A stretch of DNA of 64,000 bases, from the NCBI GenBank assembly GCA_026874595.1, contig CM049313.1, positions 77,634,659 through 77,698,658 on the forward strand, given 5' to 3'. Both the position numbers and the translations under genes were made by a program. Origin of the DNA: Sipunculus nudus. Taxonomy: Eukaryota; Annelida; Sipuncula; Golfingiida; Sipunculidae. Shown here one piece after another: positions 1 through 12,900 of the stretch. Each line of letters begins with the position of its first letter. Within the stretch, counting starts at the first letter, position 1. Under the pieces are notes generated by a model. The model was given only the letters and a program-made list of their open reading frames with translations. It was not told where the DNA came from and ran no database searches.

Positions 1-1033
1 CTCCTCAAACGACATTTCCTATACATAGCCATGCAGCAGCCTTCACATGCACCCCTCTAATTAACCGACCCACTTCACACTCCTCAAACAACATTTCCTA
101 TACACAGCCATGTAGCAGCCTTCACATGCACCCCTCTAATTACCCAACCCACTTCACACTCCTCAAACGACATTTCCTATACATAGCCATGCAGCAGCCT
201 TCACATGCACCCCTCTAATTAACCGACCCACTTCACACTCCTCAAACAACATTTCCTATACACAGCCATGTAGCAGCCTTCACATGCACCCCTCTAATTA
301 CCCAACCCACTTCACACTCCTCAAAAGACATTTCCTATACATAGCCATGCAGCAGCCTTCACATGCACCCCTCTAATTAACCGACCCACTTCACACTCCT
401 CAAACAACATTTCCTATACACAGCCATGTAGCAGCCTTCACATGCACCCCTCTAATTACCCAACCCACTTCTCACTCCTCAAACGACATTTCCTATACAT
501 AGCCATGCTGCAGCCTTCACATGCACCCCTCTAATTAACCGACCCACTTCACACTCCTCAAACAACATTTCCTATACACAGCCATGTAGCAGCCTTCACA
601 TGCACCCCTCTAATTACCCAACCCACTTCACACTCCTCAAATGACATTTCCTATACATAGCCATGCAGCAGCCTTCACATGCACCCCTCTAATTACCCAA
701 CCCTCTTCACACTCCTCAAACAACATTTCCTATACACAGCCATGTAGCAGCCTTCACATGCACCCCTCTAATTAACCGACCCACTTCACACTCCTCAAAC
801 AACATTTCCTATACACAGCCATGAAGCAGCCTTCACATGCACCCCTCTAATTACCCAACCCACTTCACACTCCTCAAACAACATTTCCTATACACAGCCA
901 TGTAGCAGCCTTCACATGCACCCCTCTAATTACCCAACCCACTTCACACTCCTCAAACGACATTTCCTATACACAGTCATGTAGCAGCCTTCACATGCAC
1001 CCCTCTAATTACCCAACCCACTTCACACACCTC
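1..1033. repeat. 79-bp satellite array with 158-bp dimer periodicity
   Basis: About 13 head-to-tail copies of a 79-bp unit fill the left edge; units begin at 1, 80, 159 and so on. Two variants alternate: one reads CATAGCCATGCAGCAG and ends AACCGACCC, the other reads CACAGCCATGTAGCAG and ends ACCCAACCC. This gives a 158-bp higher-order unit. The alternation breaks down after about position 650, where the second variant dominates. The array is truncated by the window start, so its full length is unknown. No ORF runs through it. It is a satellite rather than a coding repeat. Confidence 0.95.
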
Positions 1034-1369
1034 AAGCCAGCAACTCCATCTCCTTCCTCCTCATTACAGATAATTATCAGCCCCCTGTTACATACTAACC
1101 ATTATCAGATCTCTCCATCCCTCTGAATTCCTCTCACATCCTTCTCTTCCTCTTTCTTTCTCCTTTTCTGTATAATATTCCGAGGCAAGTTGCTCCACAC
1201 ATGCATTAACATTATCATACATCATTAAATGAATATATTCCTATTTAAACATAACCTATCCCATGAGAATTACCTTCACCTTATATTTTGTGAAAATTTG
1301 TCTCACATTCTTAAATGAAAACAACAAATATCCGCCATCTGTTGTCCTTTTCTTCTTATTTTTTTGTGC
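1034..1369. other. Unassigned pyrimidine-rich spacer
   Basis: C/T-rich sequence follows the satellite and grades into AT-rich DNA. I see no ORF, splice-flanked exon or terminal-repeat structure here. Confidence 0.5.
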
Positions 1370-3993
1370 TTTTGAATACCTCCATCATTGCCACTTGAGG
1401 TATATTTAATTTTAAAATTGAATTTAAATTAAATTAAATTTTTTTTAATATATTAATTTTTTAATCTTGGATAGCATGGAATGAGGTATATTTAAAGTAA
1501 TGACCTTGACTATGTAAGTGACCTTGACCCTGAATATTTCCATATTTGGTGAAAATCATAAAATTAATAAATTTAAAACATAAAATTAAAAAAAAAACTT
1601 TTTTTATTAAAAATTTTCTTTTTTAATCTTAAATTCTTTTAATTTTGACAGAATACTTTTGCACCTGTTAATACCCCACCATTGCCACTTGACAGCACTG
1701 AGCATGATAAATTAAAAACTAAAGGACAGATTTCTTTCATATCATGCATATATATATTTTTGAGTTAAAAAAAAAACTTTTTTTAAATCTTTGATTGTTT
1801 TGTCTTCTGCAGAATACAGGTTGCGCCACCTTGTGTGGTTTCTTGCTTTCGCAACTTGTAATACCCCACCATTGCCACTTCAAGGCACTGTGAGCATGAT
1901 AAGTTGAAAACTAATGGAAAGATTTCTTTCATATCATGTACCGTAAATTTCGGCATATACGTCGACCCCGTGTATAAGTCGAGGTGGGATTTTGAAGAGA
2001 GAAATCGGGAGAAAATTTTAAAGAGCCCACTGAGTCTGGATAGTCCCCGGCTCACAACAGATAAGTATATGAAAACCAATGGAATGAGTCATTTAAAAGT
2101 CGCACCAAAAAATAAACTTACGTGAATAGTTGTCAGGCTACAAGTACCACTACCACTGCTTGTAGTGCAGGTAACATTCCCTTTCAGTAAAGGTCAAACC
2201 GACTGGACGCCCTGATTTATAGCTGAAAGTGAAACCCCCAGTAAGGCCCGCTGTGTGACGACGTAGGTAACAATATTAATTAACATGGGTTCACGGTCCC
2301 TTGTCGCTTTCAAATGAACAAAGTCGTTTCCCGAGTGTTATGAATAAGTATCTATGTAAGTATGATATGAGTAAGTATATATACGTAAGTCTATATAGTT
2401 ACAGACATAATTCCATATAAGCTTTGAGAACAGACACTTCTTTATACCAACGGCATAAAAGTAGTCATACATTTTCCCGGAAGATGTCGCAACTGTTGCC
2501 TGAAAATAAATGGGGAAATTGACAACCAAACGTCAAGGAGACCGTTCTGCTTATGAGAAAGGGGAGAAGCTGAATTCACATTATTTCGTGTTTGTATTTT
2601 ATTTTCTGTACATAAATATGAACAAGATTTGCTCTTCAAATGTTATGAATAGATACATAACGCAAGACTAAATAACTTTCATTTTAAACCTTTCAGAACA
2701 AGTGTTAATTTGTCACCGCTATAAAAAAATAGTCAACTATATTCCCGTCAGGTGACGCCAATGTTGTGTAAAGAAAAATGGAATCTAGAATCAAAGATCA
2801 AGCTCAAGTTTGCCGTTACTGCTTATCTGACAGTGGATCAAATAAAATAATCTTCAGCAATGTTCAGAATTGATAACCTGTGAATGAAAATATGATATCC
2901 GTCATAGTTTTGTATTTTTAATCCCAGTACTTAACAGACTGCGGATTTATCAGCTACTCGATACGATCGCTGGCTGAATGGAACACGTATCTCGTCTGAC
3001 TTGTTGGGCGACCACAGTTCTGTGCGGGTCTTTGCTATCATCATGGCATATAATTCCAAGCTAACTGATAATATTTTAATTGTCTGAAGAATCAGTTATG
3101 AAACCATTGCGCTCTGAAGACCGACGACCTGTGTCAATGGGAAAATGGCTTTGAAGTTCACCCGAGTTCGCCCGCCTTTTGTCACCTGTTCATATTCACA
3201 AACAGCGGCCCGTGGTCATTTGCGTGTTTGCTCGGTTGTGCAAGCATCAAATGTTGTTGCCGAGCAATTCTTAAACAGACTTTGATGTCGAATACACTGA
3301 GGTCGATGCCATTGATAAAATCTCAATAGGTTACGCAATACTCGTGCCTCTTGCACCCATGCTCAATAGCCCATGAATGAAGCTCGTTAATAATAAATCA
3401 GGCGCGGGGTCACGTGGTGGTTGTCGGCATCCAAGTTTATCACATGAATTTTTATATATTGCATTATCCAATTAAAAGGACAACGTAAATGGCCGATCTT
3501 GAAAAAAAAATATTATGGAAGTCTAATTCCACAGTATTTAATGACTGAAAGGGCCACATATGTTCCTGGCATCCCCGGAAACGAACATCTGATGAGCGAT
3601 TAGGCAAGTCCTATCTGCGTCAGCCGGACATTCAGGTCGGCAGTTTGACGAAGTCTGGGTAAAATTTGGACTGTCAGGCTTATACCCGCACATAAGGCGA
3701 CCCTCCATTCCTGGATTATTTTTTTAGGAGCAAATTTCTTGACGTATATGCGGAAATTTACGGTACATAGACATGGGTTATGGAATGAGATATATTTCAG
3801 TTTGGATCATGACCTCTCCTATGAGAGTGACCTTTACCTTAAATATGCCTATACTATAAGAAATCATGGTGGCTTGCCAAGTGTCAGTCTCTGCATCTGA
3901 ATTCAAGATGGGATCCTATTCTTCGAGGCGGGGGGGTGGGGGGGTTAATTGTCTGGGGATACCATGGCACCTGTGGTGCCAAGAAATATCTAG
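1370..3993 (+). mobile_element. Old Helitron-like copy, 5' end not found, interrupted at 1941-3763
   Basis: The sequence on either side of the 1941-3763 insertion is a diverged relative of the better-preserved element at 9934-13093. Both share the phrases ATTGCCACTT, ATTTCTTTCATATCATG and CATGGGTTATGG, and paired 'gacctt' runs. The 3' end shows the Helitron-type terminus: a perfect 6-bp stem GGCACC-TGT-GGTGCC at 3966-3980, nine spacer bases, then CTAG at 3990-3993 followed by T. No protein is encoded, so it is a non-autonomous copy. The left boundary is uncertain; 1370 is where similarity becomes visible by eye. Confidence 0.55.
1941..3763. mobile_element. Non-autonomous TIR DNA transposon with TA target duplication
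   Basis: The termini CCGTAAATTTCGGCATATAC (1941-1960) and the inverse of 3744-3763 match at 22 of 23 positions when extended to 23 bp, with one G/C difference. A TA dinucleotide flanks both ends (1939-1940, 3764-3765). Removing the element with one TA rebuilds a continuous copy of the surrounding repeat (ATCATG-TA-CATAGACATGGG), comparable with the uninterrupted relative near 10400. TA duplication fits Tc1/mariner-type transposition, but no transposase is encoded in the 1.8 kb. Family assignment is therefore inference. Confidence 0.8.
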
Positions 3994-4698
3994 TTATATC
4001 ATATGAGTTTCTAATACTATATATGTGCAAAGGCATGATTAACATAGGAAATGCTAGTGAGGCTTCAGTATAAATGACTCTACATCTGTGTGGGGTAGGT
4101 GTCTTAAGTATTAACAAAGGTTTTGATTTGGTGATAGTTTCCCTTTTGTGAATATAAAAAAAAATTTAACCCAGAGGCCAAAAAAAGGGTATGGTTCCCT
4201 GGCACTTTTTTTAAAAATCAGTGCGGATGGGCAAGATTTTGTTTTACCTTTTTTTGTATGTTTTGATAAAAAATGTCATATGATCAGGGAAATGCATGAT
4301 AATAACAGAAAATTTCTGCCAAACAGGTAAAAGCACTTCATAACAAGGAAATCTTATCAAAATTGTATTATTTAATCTCCTTGAACAATGAAAATCAAAA
4401 TAAAAATTACCTGTACTCACCTGACAAACAGGAGTACTGTACCATACATGTTTAAGGTCACCAAAGTACTGATTCTGCATGAAGTATATTTACCTCTTAA
4501 TAAGAGCTGATCATTTCACAAAAAGTGTCTGTTGCAGTTTCTTTGTAATTATCTTTTATATAAACATCATATTTTATACAACTTTTGAGTATGTAAAAGT
4601 GCAAAATCAATCTGAACAACAGATGTGTGTTTTTCTGTAATATAATCTGTATAGTAAAGGTTTAAGACATTCTATATCCATACAAAATGACATTTCAG
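3994..4698. other. Intronic sequence upstream of the penultimate DCAF12 exon
   Basis: AT-rich sequence between the Helitron-like 3' end and the splice acceptor at 4697-4698. Short ORFs here lack homology I can recognise. No other DCAF12 exon was found to the left, so the preceding exon probably lies outside the window. Confidence 0.6.
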
Positions 4699-4844
4699 GT
4701 ATCCGATCAGTGAGCTTCCGTGAGCATATCATCACATTTGGCACTGGGGCAGGCAGTGTGTACTTTTATGATTTGAGAACCTTGAAATACCTAGACTGTC
4801 ACTGTGGTCACCTATGTCACCTAGATGTTGGAAAAGGATGGCTG
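4699..4844 (+). CDS. DCAF12: DCAF12, penultimate coding exon (WD40 region)
   Basis: This 146-bp exon encodes the peptide from IRSVSFREHIITFG through VYFYDLRTLKYLDC to DVGKGWL. I recognise this as the late WD40-repeat region of DDB1- and CUL4-associated factor 12, a substrate receptor of CUL4-DDB1 ubiquitin ligases that recognises C-terminal di-glutamate degrons. The acceptor is TTTCAG at 4693-4698 and the donor is CTG|GTGAGT at 4845. The first two bases complete a Gly codon begun in the previous exon, and the exon ends in phase 0, which matches the next exon at 39749. The reading frame has no stops. The short HCGHLCHLD insert differs from the vertebrate protein as I remember it. The upstream gene is outside the window. 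Confidence 0.9.
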
Positions 4845-5502
4845 GTGAGTTGTGTTTGTTTTAAATTACAGAAGAATCTCTGTGATAAAACAGCCTGTGG
4901 GATTGTGGTCTTTTTATACAGGGTAACTGTAAATAATTCAAATGCTTCATGGTTTATTCAAGGGTGGTCTTTATAGGCAGATGGTCTTTGAGACAGGTTC
5001 TACTGTGCATGAAAACAGTAGGAGTTTATGTTTACATGTTTGATAAAACTTCCCGGTTTTGAGTGTAAGGACCAATGATCAAGGTCTGTCAGCCCTATGG
5101 TCAACAAGTGAATCCATAGCCTCATGCATTGATTTAAATTACCTCTGCCAAAGAGGTTATGTTTTCATCTTTGTCTGTTTGTCATTTTGTTTGAATTAAA
5201 TTAAAATTTTTTTCCTGGAATTAAATGTACCTAGTTAAAGGACCAGACATCTTGCTGCTATAAAAACCAGCACTAAATGCATATATTCATAAATGTTGTA
5301 GCTAGGAATGCTGGGTAATATATTTATTCCCCTGGCTATGGCTTAAACTATTTGGGTAACTTTAATGTCTTATGTGCAAGCTCTCATTAAATATTGTGAT
5401 TTAACAGTGAAACAGCTTGTAATTAGATCTCATTTCGTGAAGCTCTGAGACCATAAACTCATTCCCACCATTTGGTGCCCAAGCACAGTTACTACACACT
5501 AG

Positions 5503-6339
5503 AGATAAAACTTCAACACTATCTATGTGTAGGCTTATGCTTCTAGCACACTCACACTGCCAGGGTCACTGCTTTCATTTTGACAGATTATGGACCAAAT
5601 GGTCTACCTACCCAGCACTCCTCTTCATGCCCATGGTGGCATATGAGGCCATGCAGCCAACCCCTCCATCTCTCTCCATCTTTAGCGATCCATTCTGTCT
5701 CCTTCCTGGTTCTCCATCCCATCTTGTCTGTTTCTGTCTATACTGTTCTTCTCTAATTTATCTTTGGTCTACTCCTTCGCCTCTTTCCTTCTGATGCCCA
5801 GGTTAAAGCTACTTTAGTGTCACTGTTGTCTTTTTCTCTAATAATGTGCCCTAGCCATCTCCAACATCTAACTTTGATATAATCTGTTACTGAGTTCATT
5901 TAAATTCCAAGTTTCCATTGGCCAGTACACCTTAAGTATTCATCTTAGACCTTTCCTTTGAAAAGCATCCAGTCTTTTCTTATCTGCCTCTGTCATTTTC
6001 CCTGTCTCTGAACTGTATAACAATACTGATAGTACATTACTTTTGAAAATTCTTAACTTCGTGTCCATCTTGTATCTGGTAGATTACCACAGTTTATTTA
6101 ATTTCACATATGCGCTTCTTGCCAGATTCATTCCTTTCTTTGTCTTCCTTGGATCCCCCTTCCTTGTTTATTTCTGCTCCAAGATAAGTATATCTATTTT
6201 GCATCCTTCATTTCTTGTCCTCCTATTGATATCTGATCTTGTTTCTTGTTGTTGGCTCTTAGTAGTTTTGTCTTCTCAGTTTTAATTTCTAAACCAATTA
6301 ACCTAGCTATTCTGTTTCATCTTTTACTCTATTCTTGCA
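5503..6339 (-). pseudogene. Antisense LINE fragment, 3' part (RT C-terminal region and 3' tail)
   Basis: On the minus strand this stretch reads as the C-terminal part of a non-LTR retrotransposon reverse transcriptase, in several frames. Recognisable pieces are LRIFKSNVLSVLLY, ADKKRLDAFQRKGLR, ILKVYWPME and RCWRWLGHII, plus an upstream NRIARLIGLEIKTEKTKLL. These are the post-palm and thumb motifs of endonuclease-type LINEs from invertebrates. Several frameshifts and stops make it non-functional. It continues at 39314-39385, where the adjacent upstream RT motif lies; the two halves were separated by the block 6340-39313. The bases at 5503-5625 are the LINE 3' tail and recur at 39390-39506. Confidence 0.75.
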
Positions 6340-6689
6340 CAGGGTTCTTGCGCCTTTTCATTTTCAAAAAGTAAGACCTTTTTAAGACTTTGTAAGACTA
6401 TTTTACGTGAAAAATTTTTTGGCTGAGTTACAGAAGGTTGAACTTTGTTAACTGTGCAAAAAAGCATATTAAAATTTAAATCTCAGAAATGGCTGGAGCT
6501 ATCATCACCAAATTTTATGCCAATGTTGTTCACATTGGTCATATCTAAAATTGAGGTATTGGTGGCGCCACCTGCATCGGCCTTTTTAGCTCAGCTGACT
6601 ATAAGTCATCTGAGCTATAGTCGTGGTCCATTGTCCGTCGTCCGTCCGTCTGTCCGTCCGTCCGTCCGTCCGTAGATGTGGCACATTTT

Positions 6690-9600
6690 GAAACCGTAAG
6701 ACCTAGGAATCCAAAATTCAGCATAATGTTAGATGTCCCCAAGATCTCCTACCAAGCCGAAAACTGGGTCTTTGCGACTTCATTCCTTTGAGAAATTAAG
6801 GAAAAACCTCAATTTTTTATTAAAAACCTATTTTCACACTTCAGGACTGCCTTATATCAAAACCACTCATCTGTTTTTCCTCATATTTCCTATAAATAAT
6901 CCTCTTTATAATTCCAATGTACATGCCAGAAATTAGGTCTGTATTATATAATTTAAAAAAGTTATGGGCCCAAACATGATGCATTTTGTAAATAATCAGG
7001 AAAGAAATTTTATCACTTAACACAAAACTTGTTAAAGCTAAGCACTTTTTTTCCAGTAATATTACTTTTATTAATCAAAATTAAATTGTATACCCAAAAT
7101 AAGATCAAAATCTTTAAAATTTTTTAAAATATTAGCAAAAATAAAAAATTGGTACCTTAAATTTTGCCCAACTTTGACCATGGCACGTTTTTTTGCTGTA
7201 ACTGCTGTGGATTTAATTTTCACAGCATGTTTTTGTTAGCATTTCAACTGTTAACACCAAAAATTTGAAACCAGTTGATCAAAAACTGTAGATTTTATTC
7301 AAGTTTTCAAGCACCATGTCACATATTGCTAGTGTTATGCAGTTTGCTAGAGCTCAGCTCCCGAGCTTCAGCTCTAAGTTCCTTAAATTTGGCATACAGT
7401 TGGATTTCTCCAAAATCCCCTATCATGCCAAGAATTTGGTCACTAGGACTTAATTCCTTCGAGATATCAATGAAAAACTTCATTTTTCCATTAAAAACCC
7501 ATTGTTACACTTTAAGACTGCCTCATATCAAAACCACTGATCTGACTTTGATTATATATAATATACATATTTTTCTATACATTCGCTATGCACATGCCAG
7601 AAATGATGTCAGTATTGTGTATTTTTTTTAAGTTATGGGCCCAAACATAATGCACTTTTTTAAAAATCAAGAAATATATTTACTCACCTTAGATGAGAAT
7701 TGCTGAAGCTGGAGACTTTTTGTCAGGAATATAACTTTATTTAATCAAGATTCGATTGTTTACCCAAAATTAGATCTGAATTTTGCAAATTTTTCAAGTT
7801 ATTAGCTTAAATAAAAAATCAATACCCTTAATTTTGTCCAACTTTGCCAATGCCATGTTTTTTTCTGTAAGCACTGTTGATTTAATTTTCGCAGCATATA
7901 TACATTAGGATTTAATCTTTTAAAATCTGAAATTTCAAAGGAATTGATTGAAAAGAGTAGCTTTTATTCAAGTTTTCATACACCATGTCAAGTGTTGTTT
8001 ACATCTAGCCCACCTAGTAGTAAAGCCTTCACTTGCATTATGTAACCCACCCCAGGCAGCTTGTCTTGGCTCAGCTGGGCCACTACTAGCAGGCTTCTTC
8101 TCTGCCCTGCTCACCCTCCCCCCCCCCCCCCCCCTAGATGATGCATTAACTAGATGAATGTTATAATTTTCTGTATTTCATTTTATTCTTGGCTATGCTA
8201 CTATTAAGATTTTGTATTTACCACCAGGGTTACAATGATTAAAGTACACATTTAATTGTGTCCACAAAGTGGTGTATTGCTATGAAAGTGTGGATGTTCA
8301 TCAGATAAGTAATTCCTTCCTTGAGAAGAGTAAAAACTTCACAAGGTGTGAAATTTACTATTAATTCCAGGAATAAATTAAAGCTTAGATTGTAATTAGC
8401 ATAATGATATTGTTTGTCCCTCATTCAACCAACAGTGTGTATACTTTATTTGAAAAGATGTTTTTATTTTACCAAATTTACAGAATCTTATTTTATTTTG
8501 GTGAATAAGATTAAGCATGTACTGAAAACTCCAATGTGCAAAACTTTTTAATAGTGATTCAAGGAATAATCTTGCAGATGCCATGTTGTGGCATTATTTT
8601 CTTTTAAATTCAGTTTAAAAATTTGTGATTTAAAAATAATAAAAATATATGTGTATGCATAATATGACCCAATACGAGCTACACTCTGGATGTATAATAA
8701 TTGCAACTAAGAATTCTAATATTTTAACTTATATTTTCAGTGTTTTTTTAATACAAATTTATAAAACTTGTAAATAAAAAAAATTAATCAGATAAAAACT
8801 ATTTTAATGGAAAAAGTGGATATGCTTAAATAATATATAAACTTAATTGTATTATTCCCTTGAATGTGAAATAAAGGTATTAGTCCAGACCTAGGAATCC
8901 AAAATTCGGCATAATGTTAGATGTCCCCAAGATCTCCTACCAAGCCGAAAACTGGGTCTTTGCAACTTCGTTCCTTTGAGAAATTAAGGAAAAACCTCAA
9001 TTTTTTATTTAAAACCTATTTTCACACTTCAGGAGTGCCTAATATCAAAACCACTTATCTGTTTTTCCTCATATTTACCATAAATATTCCTCTATATAGT
9101 TCCTATATACATGCCAGAAATTATGTCTGTATTATTTAATTTTAAAAAGTTATGGGCCCAAACATGATGCATTTTGTAAAAAATCAGGAAAGATATTTGA
9201 TCCCTAAACACAAAAAAGTTAAAGCTATGGACCTTTTTTCCAGTAATATAACTTTAATTAATCAAAATTAAATTATATACCCAAAATTAGATGAAAATCT
9301 TTTAAATTTTTTAAAATATTAATAAAAATAAAAAATTGGTACCTTAAATTTTGCCCAACTTTGACCATGGCACGTTTTTTATACTGTAAGTACTGTGGAT
9401 TTAATTTTCACAGCATGTTTTTGTTAGCATTTCAACTGTTAACACCAAAAATTTGAAACCAGTTGATCAAAAACTGTAGATTTTAATCAAGTTTTCAAGC
9501 ACCATGTAACATATTGTTTACATCAAGCTAGTGTTATGCAGTTTGCAAGAGCTCAGCTCCCCATCTTCAGCTCCAAGTTCCTTAAATTTGGCATACAGTT

Positions 9601-9933
9601 AGATGTCTCCAAAATCCCCTACCATGCCAAGAATTTGGTCACTAGGACTTAATACCTTCGAGATATTAATGAAAAACTTCATTTTTCCATTAAAAACCCA
9701 TTGTTACACTTCAAGACTGCCTAATATCAAAACCACTGATCTGACTTTAATCATAAATAATATACATATTTTTCATTCTCTATGCACATGCCAGAATGAT
9801 GTCAGTATTGCGTAATTGTTTTAAGTTATGGGCCCAAACATAATGCACTTTGTAAAATATCAAGAAATATATTTACTCCCTTAACAAGGGCATTACTGAA
9901 GCTAGAGATTTTTTTGTCAGGGATGTAACATTA
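6690..9933. repeat. Duplicated 1.2-kb internal module of element A
   Basis: Sequence beginning ACCTAGGAATCCAAAATTC near 6701 recurs near 8888, followed in both places by GTTAGATGTCCCCAAGATCT. A second submodule with GCTCAGCTCC and TCTCCAAAATCCCCTA is at 7355-7640 and 9545-9830. Similar modules occur at 15380-16300 and 34800-35740. These are diverged copies of one internal unit of the repeat family. Short ORFs through them with similar peptides are chance readings of the repeat, not genes. Confidence 0.8.
8120..8136. repeat. Poly-C tract
   Basis: A run of about 17 C within element A. The equivalent tract in element B is at about 16770-16787. Both sit just after a shared CCTTCACTTGCATTATGTAA phrase, so the homopolymer is a conserved feature of this subfamily. 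Confidence 0.8.
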
Positions 9934-12900
9934 TTGTATCCCCAGACAAAGTCGGGGGATACTATGTTTTCATACCGGTCCCCCCGCCGCCGCCGCCGCC
10001 TCCGCCGCCGCATATGAATCTTGTTGGCGCGATAACCCAAAAAATATTTCATGGAATTTTACCAAACTTGGTATATGTATAGATATGGGTAAGAGGACGA
10101 CGCCTATTTAAAATGAGGTCATGACCTTTACTAGGAGAGTGTCCTTGACCTTGAATAGGTCCAATTTTGAGGAAAATCCCACAAATTCTTTAATATCTCA
10201 AGAAATCTTGCATGGATTTATCCCAAAATCAAGTTGATGGAAGATCATGGATAGGGTTGTCATGTTCCAGAAACTGGTGGCGCCACCTATTATTCTTTAC
10301 TTGTTTTCGTGCCGATAAATACCCCCAAAATTGCCACCTTACAGCACTGTGTGCATTATAATTCAAAAACTAATGGACAAATTTCTTTTATATTATGCAT
10401 ATACATAGGTATGGGTTATGGGATGATGCTTATTTAAATTGGGGTCATGACCTTTCCTATGATAGTGGCCTTGACCTTGAATATTGCCATATATGGTGAA
10501 AATCACACACCTCTTATGATATATCCAGTGTTGATAGCCATATGGATTTCAAACATGACTTATGTATGGCTCACCACTAAAGTAAGAACCCTATAGGTTC
10601 TAGGGTCATGAGGTCAAAGGTCAAGGTCACTGGACTGGCATTTTAAAAGATACTGTGGATGCATTTTAAGCCAAACTTTCATCCCAGGTCTTCCATCTTG
10701 AATATATAGCTCACTTGCCAATAATGGATGATCCATATAAATTTTGGGGTCACAAGGTCAAAGGTCAAGGCCACAGGAGCTATCTGTCAAAAAATTAGTT
10801 TCTGGATGATAATTCCTGCTTTTATTGATGTAATGATTTCAAAATTGACTTATATATGTCCCATTGAAAAAGCAAGACCCAAATTGATTTTGGGGTCATG
10901 AGGTCAAAGGTCAAGGTCACAGGAAACCTCTTTAAAAAGATTGTGGATACATTTTCAGCCAAACAATTCATCTCAGATCTTTCATCTTGCACATATAGTT
11001 CACGTGCCAAGAGTGGAAGACCCGTATCAATTTTGAGGTCACAAGGTCAAAGGTGAAGGTCACAGGAGCCATATGTCCAAAAATTAGTTTCTGGATGATA
11101 ATTCCTGCTTTTATTGATGTATGGATTTCAAACTTGACTTATATATGTCCCATTGGAAAAGCAAGACCCAAATTGATTTTGAGGTCATGAGGTCAAAGGT
11201 CAAGGTCACAGGACACATCTTTAAAAAGATGTGGATGCATTTTCAGCCAAACATTTCATCTCAGATCTTTCATCTTGCACATATAGTTCACCTGCCAAGA
11301 GAGGAAGAACCCTGTCAATTTTGAGGTCACAAGGTCAAAGGTGAAGGTCACAGGAGCCATATGTCCAAAAATTAGTTTCTGGATGATAATTCCTGCTTTT
11401 ATTGATGTATGGATTTCAAACTTGACTTATATATGTCCCATTGGAAAAGCAAGACCCAAATTGATTTTGGGGTCATGAGGTCAAAGGTCAAGGTCACATC
11501 TTTAAAAAGATGTGGATGCATTTTCAGCCAAACATTTCATCTTAGATCTTTCATCTTGCACATATAGTTCACCTGCCCAGAGAGGAAGAACCCTATGAAT
11601 TTTGAGGTCATAAGGTCAAAGGTGAAGGTCACAGGAGCCATCTGTCCAAAAATTAGTTTCTGGATGATAATTCCTTCTTTTATTGATGTTTGGATTTCAA
11701 ACTTGACTTGTATTTGACCCATTGGAAAAGCAAGACCCAAATTGATTTTGGGGTCATGAGGTCAAAGGTCAAGGTCACATCTTTAAAAAGATGTGGATGC
11801 ATTTTCAGCCAAACATTTCATCTTAGATCTTTCATCTTGCACATATAGTTCACCTGCCAAGAGAGGAAGAACCCTGTCAATTTTGAGGTCACAAGGTCAA
11901 AGGTGAAGGTCACAGGAGCCATCTGTCCAAAAATTAGTTTCTGGATGATAATTCCTTCTTTTATTGATGTTTGGATTTCAAACTTGACTTGTATTTGACC
12001 CATTGGAAAAGCAAGACCCAAATTGATTTTGGGGTCATGAGGTCAAAGGTCAAGGTCACATCTTTAAAAAGATGTGGATGCATTTTCAGCCAAACATTTC
12101 ATCTTAGATCTTTCATCTTGCACATATAGTTCACCTGCCAAGAGAGGAAGAACCCTATCAATTTTGAGGTCATAAGGTCAAAGGTGAAGGTCACAGGAGC
12201 CATCTGTCCAAAAATTAGTTTCTGGATGATAATTCCTTCTTTTATTGATGTTTGGATTTCAAACTTGACTTGTATTTGACCCATTGGAAAAGCAAGACCC
12301 AAATTGATTTTGGGATCATGAGGTCAAAGGTCAAGGTCACATCTTTAAAAAGATGTGGATGCATTTTCAGCCAAACATTTCATCTTAGATCTTTCATCTT
12401 GCACATATAGTTCACCTGCCAAGAGAGGAAGAACCCTATCAATTTTGAGGTCACAAGGTCAAAGATGAAGGTCACAGGAGCCATATGTCCAAAAATTAGT
12501 TTCTGGATGATAATTCCTGCTTTTATTGATGTATGGATTTCAAACCTATATGTCCCATTGGAAAAGTAATACCAAAATTGATTTTGGGGTCATGAGGTCA
12601 AAGGTCAAGTTCACAGGACACATCTTTAAAAAGATGTGGATGCATTTTCAGCCAAACATTTCATCTCATATCTTTCATCTTGCACATATAGTTCTCCTGC
12701 CAAGAGAGGAAGAACACTATCAATTTTGAGGTCACAAGGTCAAAGGTGAAGGTCACAGGAGCCATCTGTCCAAAAATAAGTTTCTGGATGATAATTCCTG
12801 CTTTATTGATGTATAGATTTCAAACTTGACTTGCATATGTCCCATTGGAAAAGCAAGACCCAAATTGATTTTGGGGTTGTGAGATCAAAGGTCAAGGTCA

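Noticed and set aside
1-1033. Regular repeats that superficially resemble a CRISPR array
   Set aside because: The whole 79-bp unit repeats with no unique spacers, no cas genes are near, and the DNA is eukaryotic.
5525-6285. Plus-strand ORFs with hydrophobic peptides as membrane proteins
   Set aside because: The minus strand of the same DNA is a LINE reverse transcriptase fragment, which explains the sequence better.
11121-12729. Series of similar 67-codon ORFs as a tandem gene family
   Set aside because: They occur once per 281-bp repeat unit on either strand and have no start context or domain; they are readings of the minisatellite.
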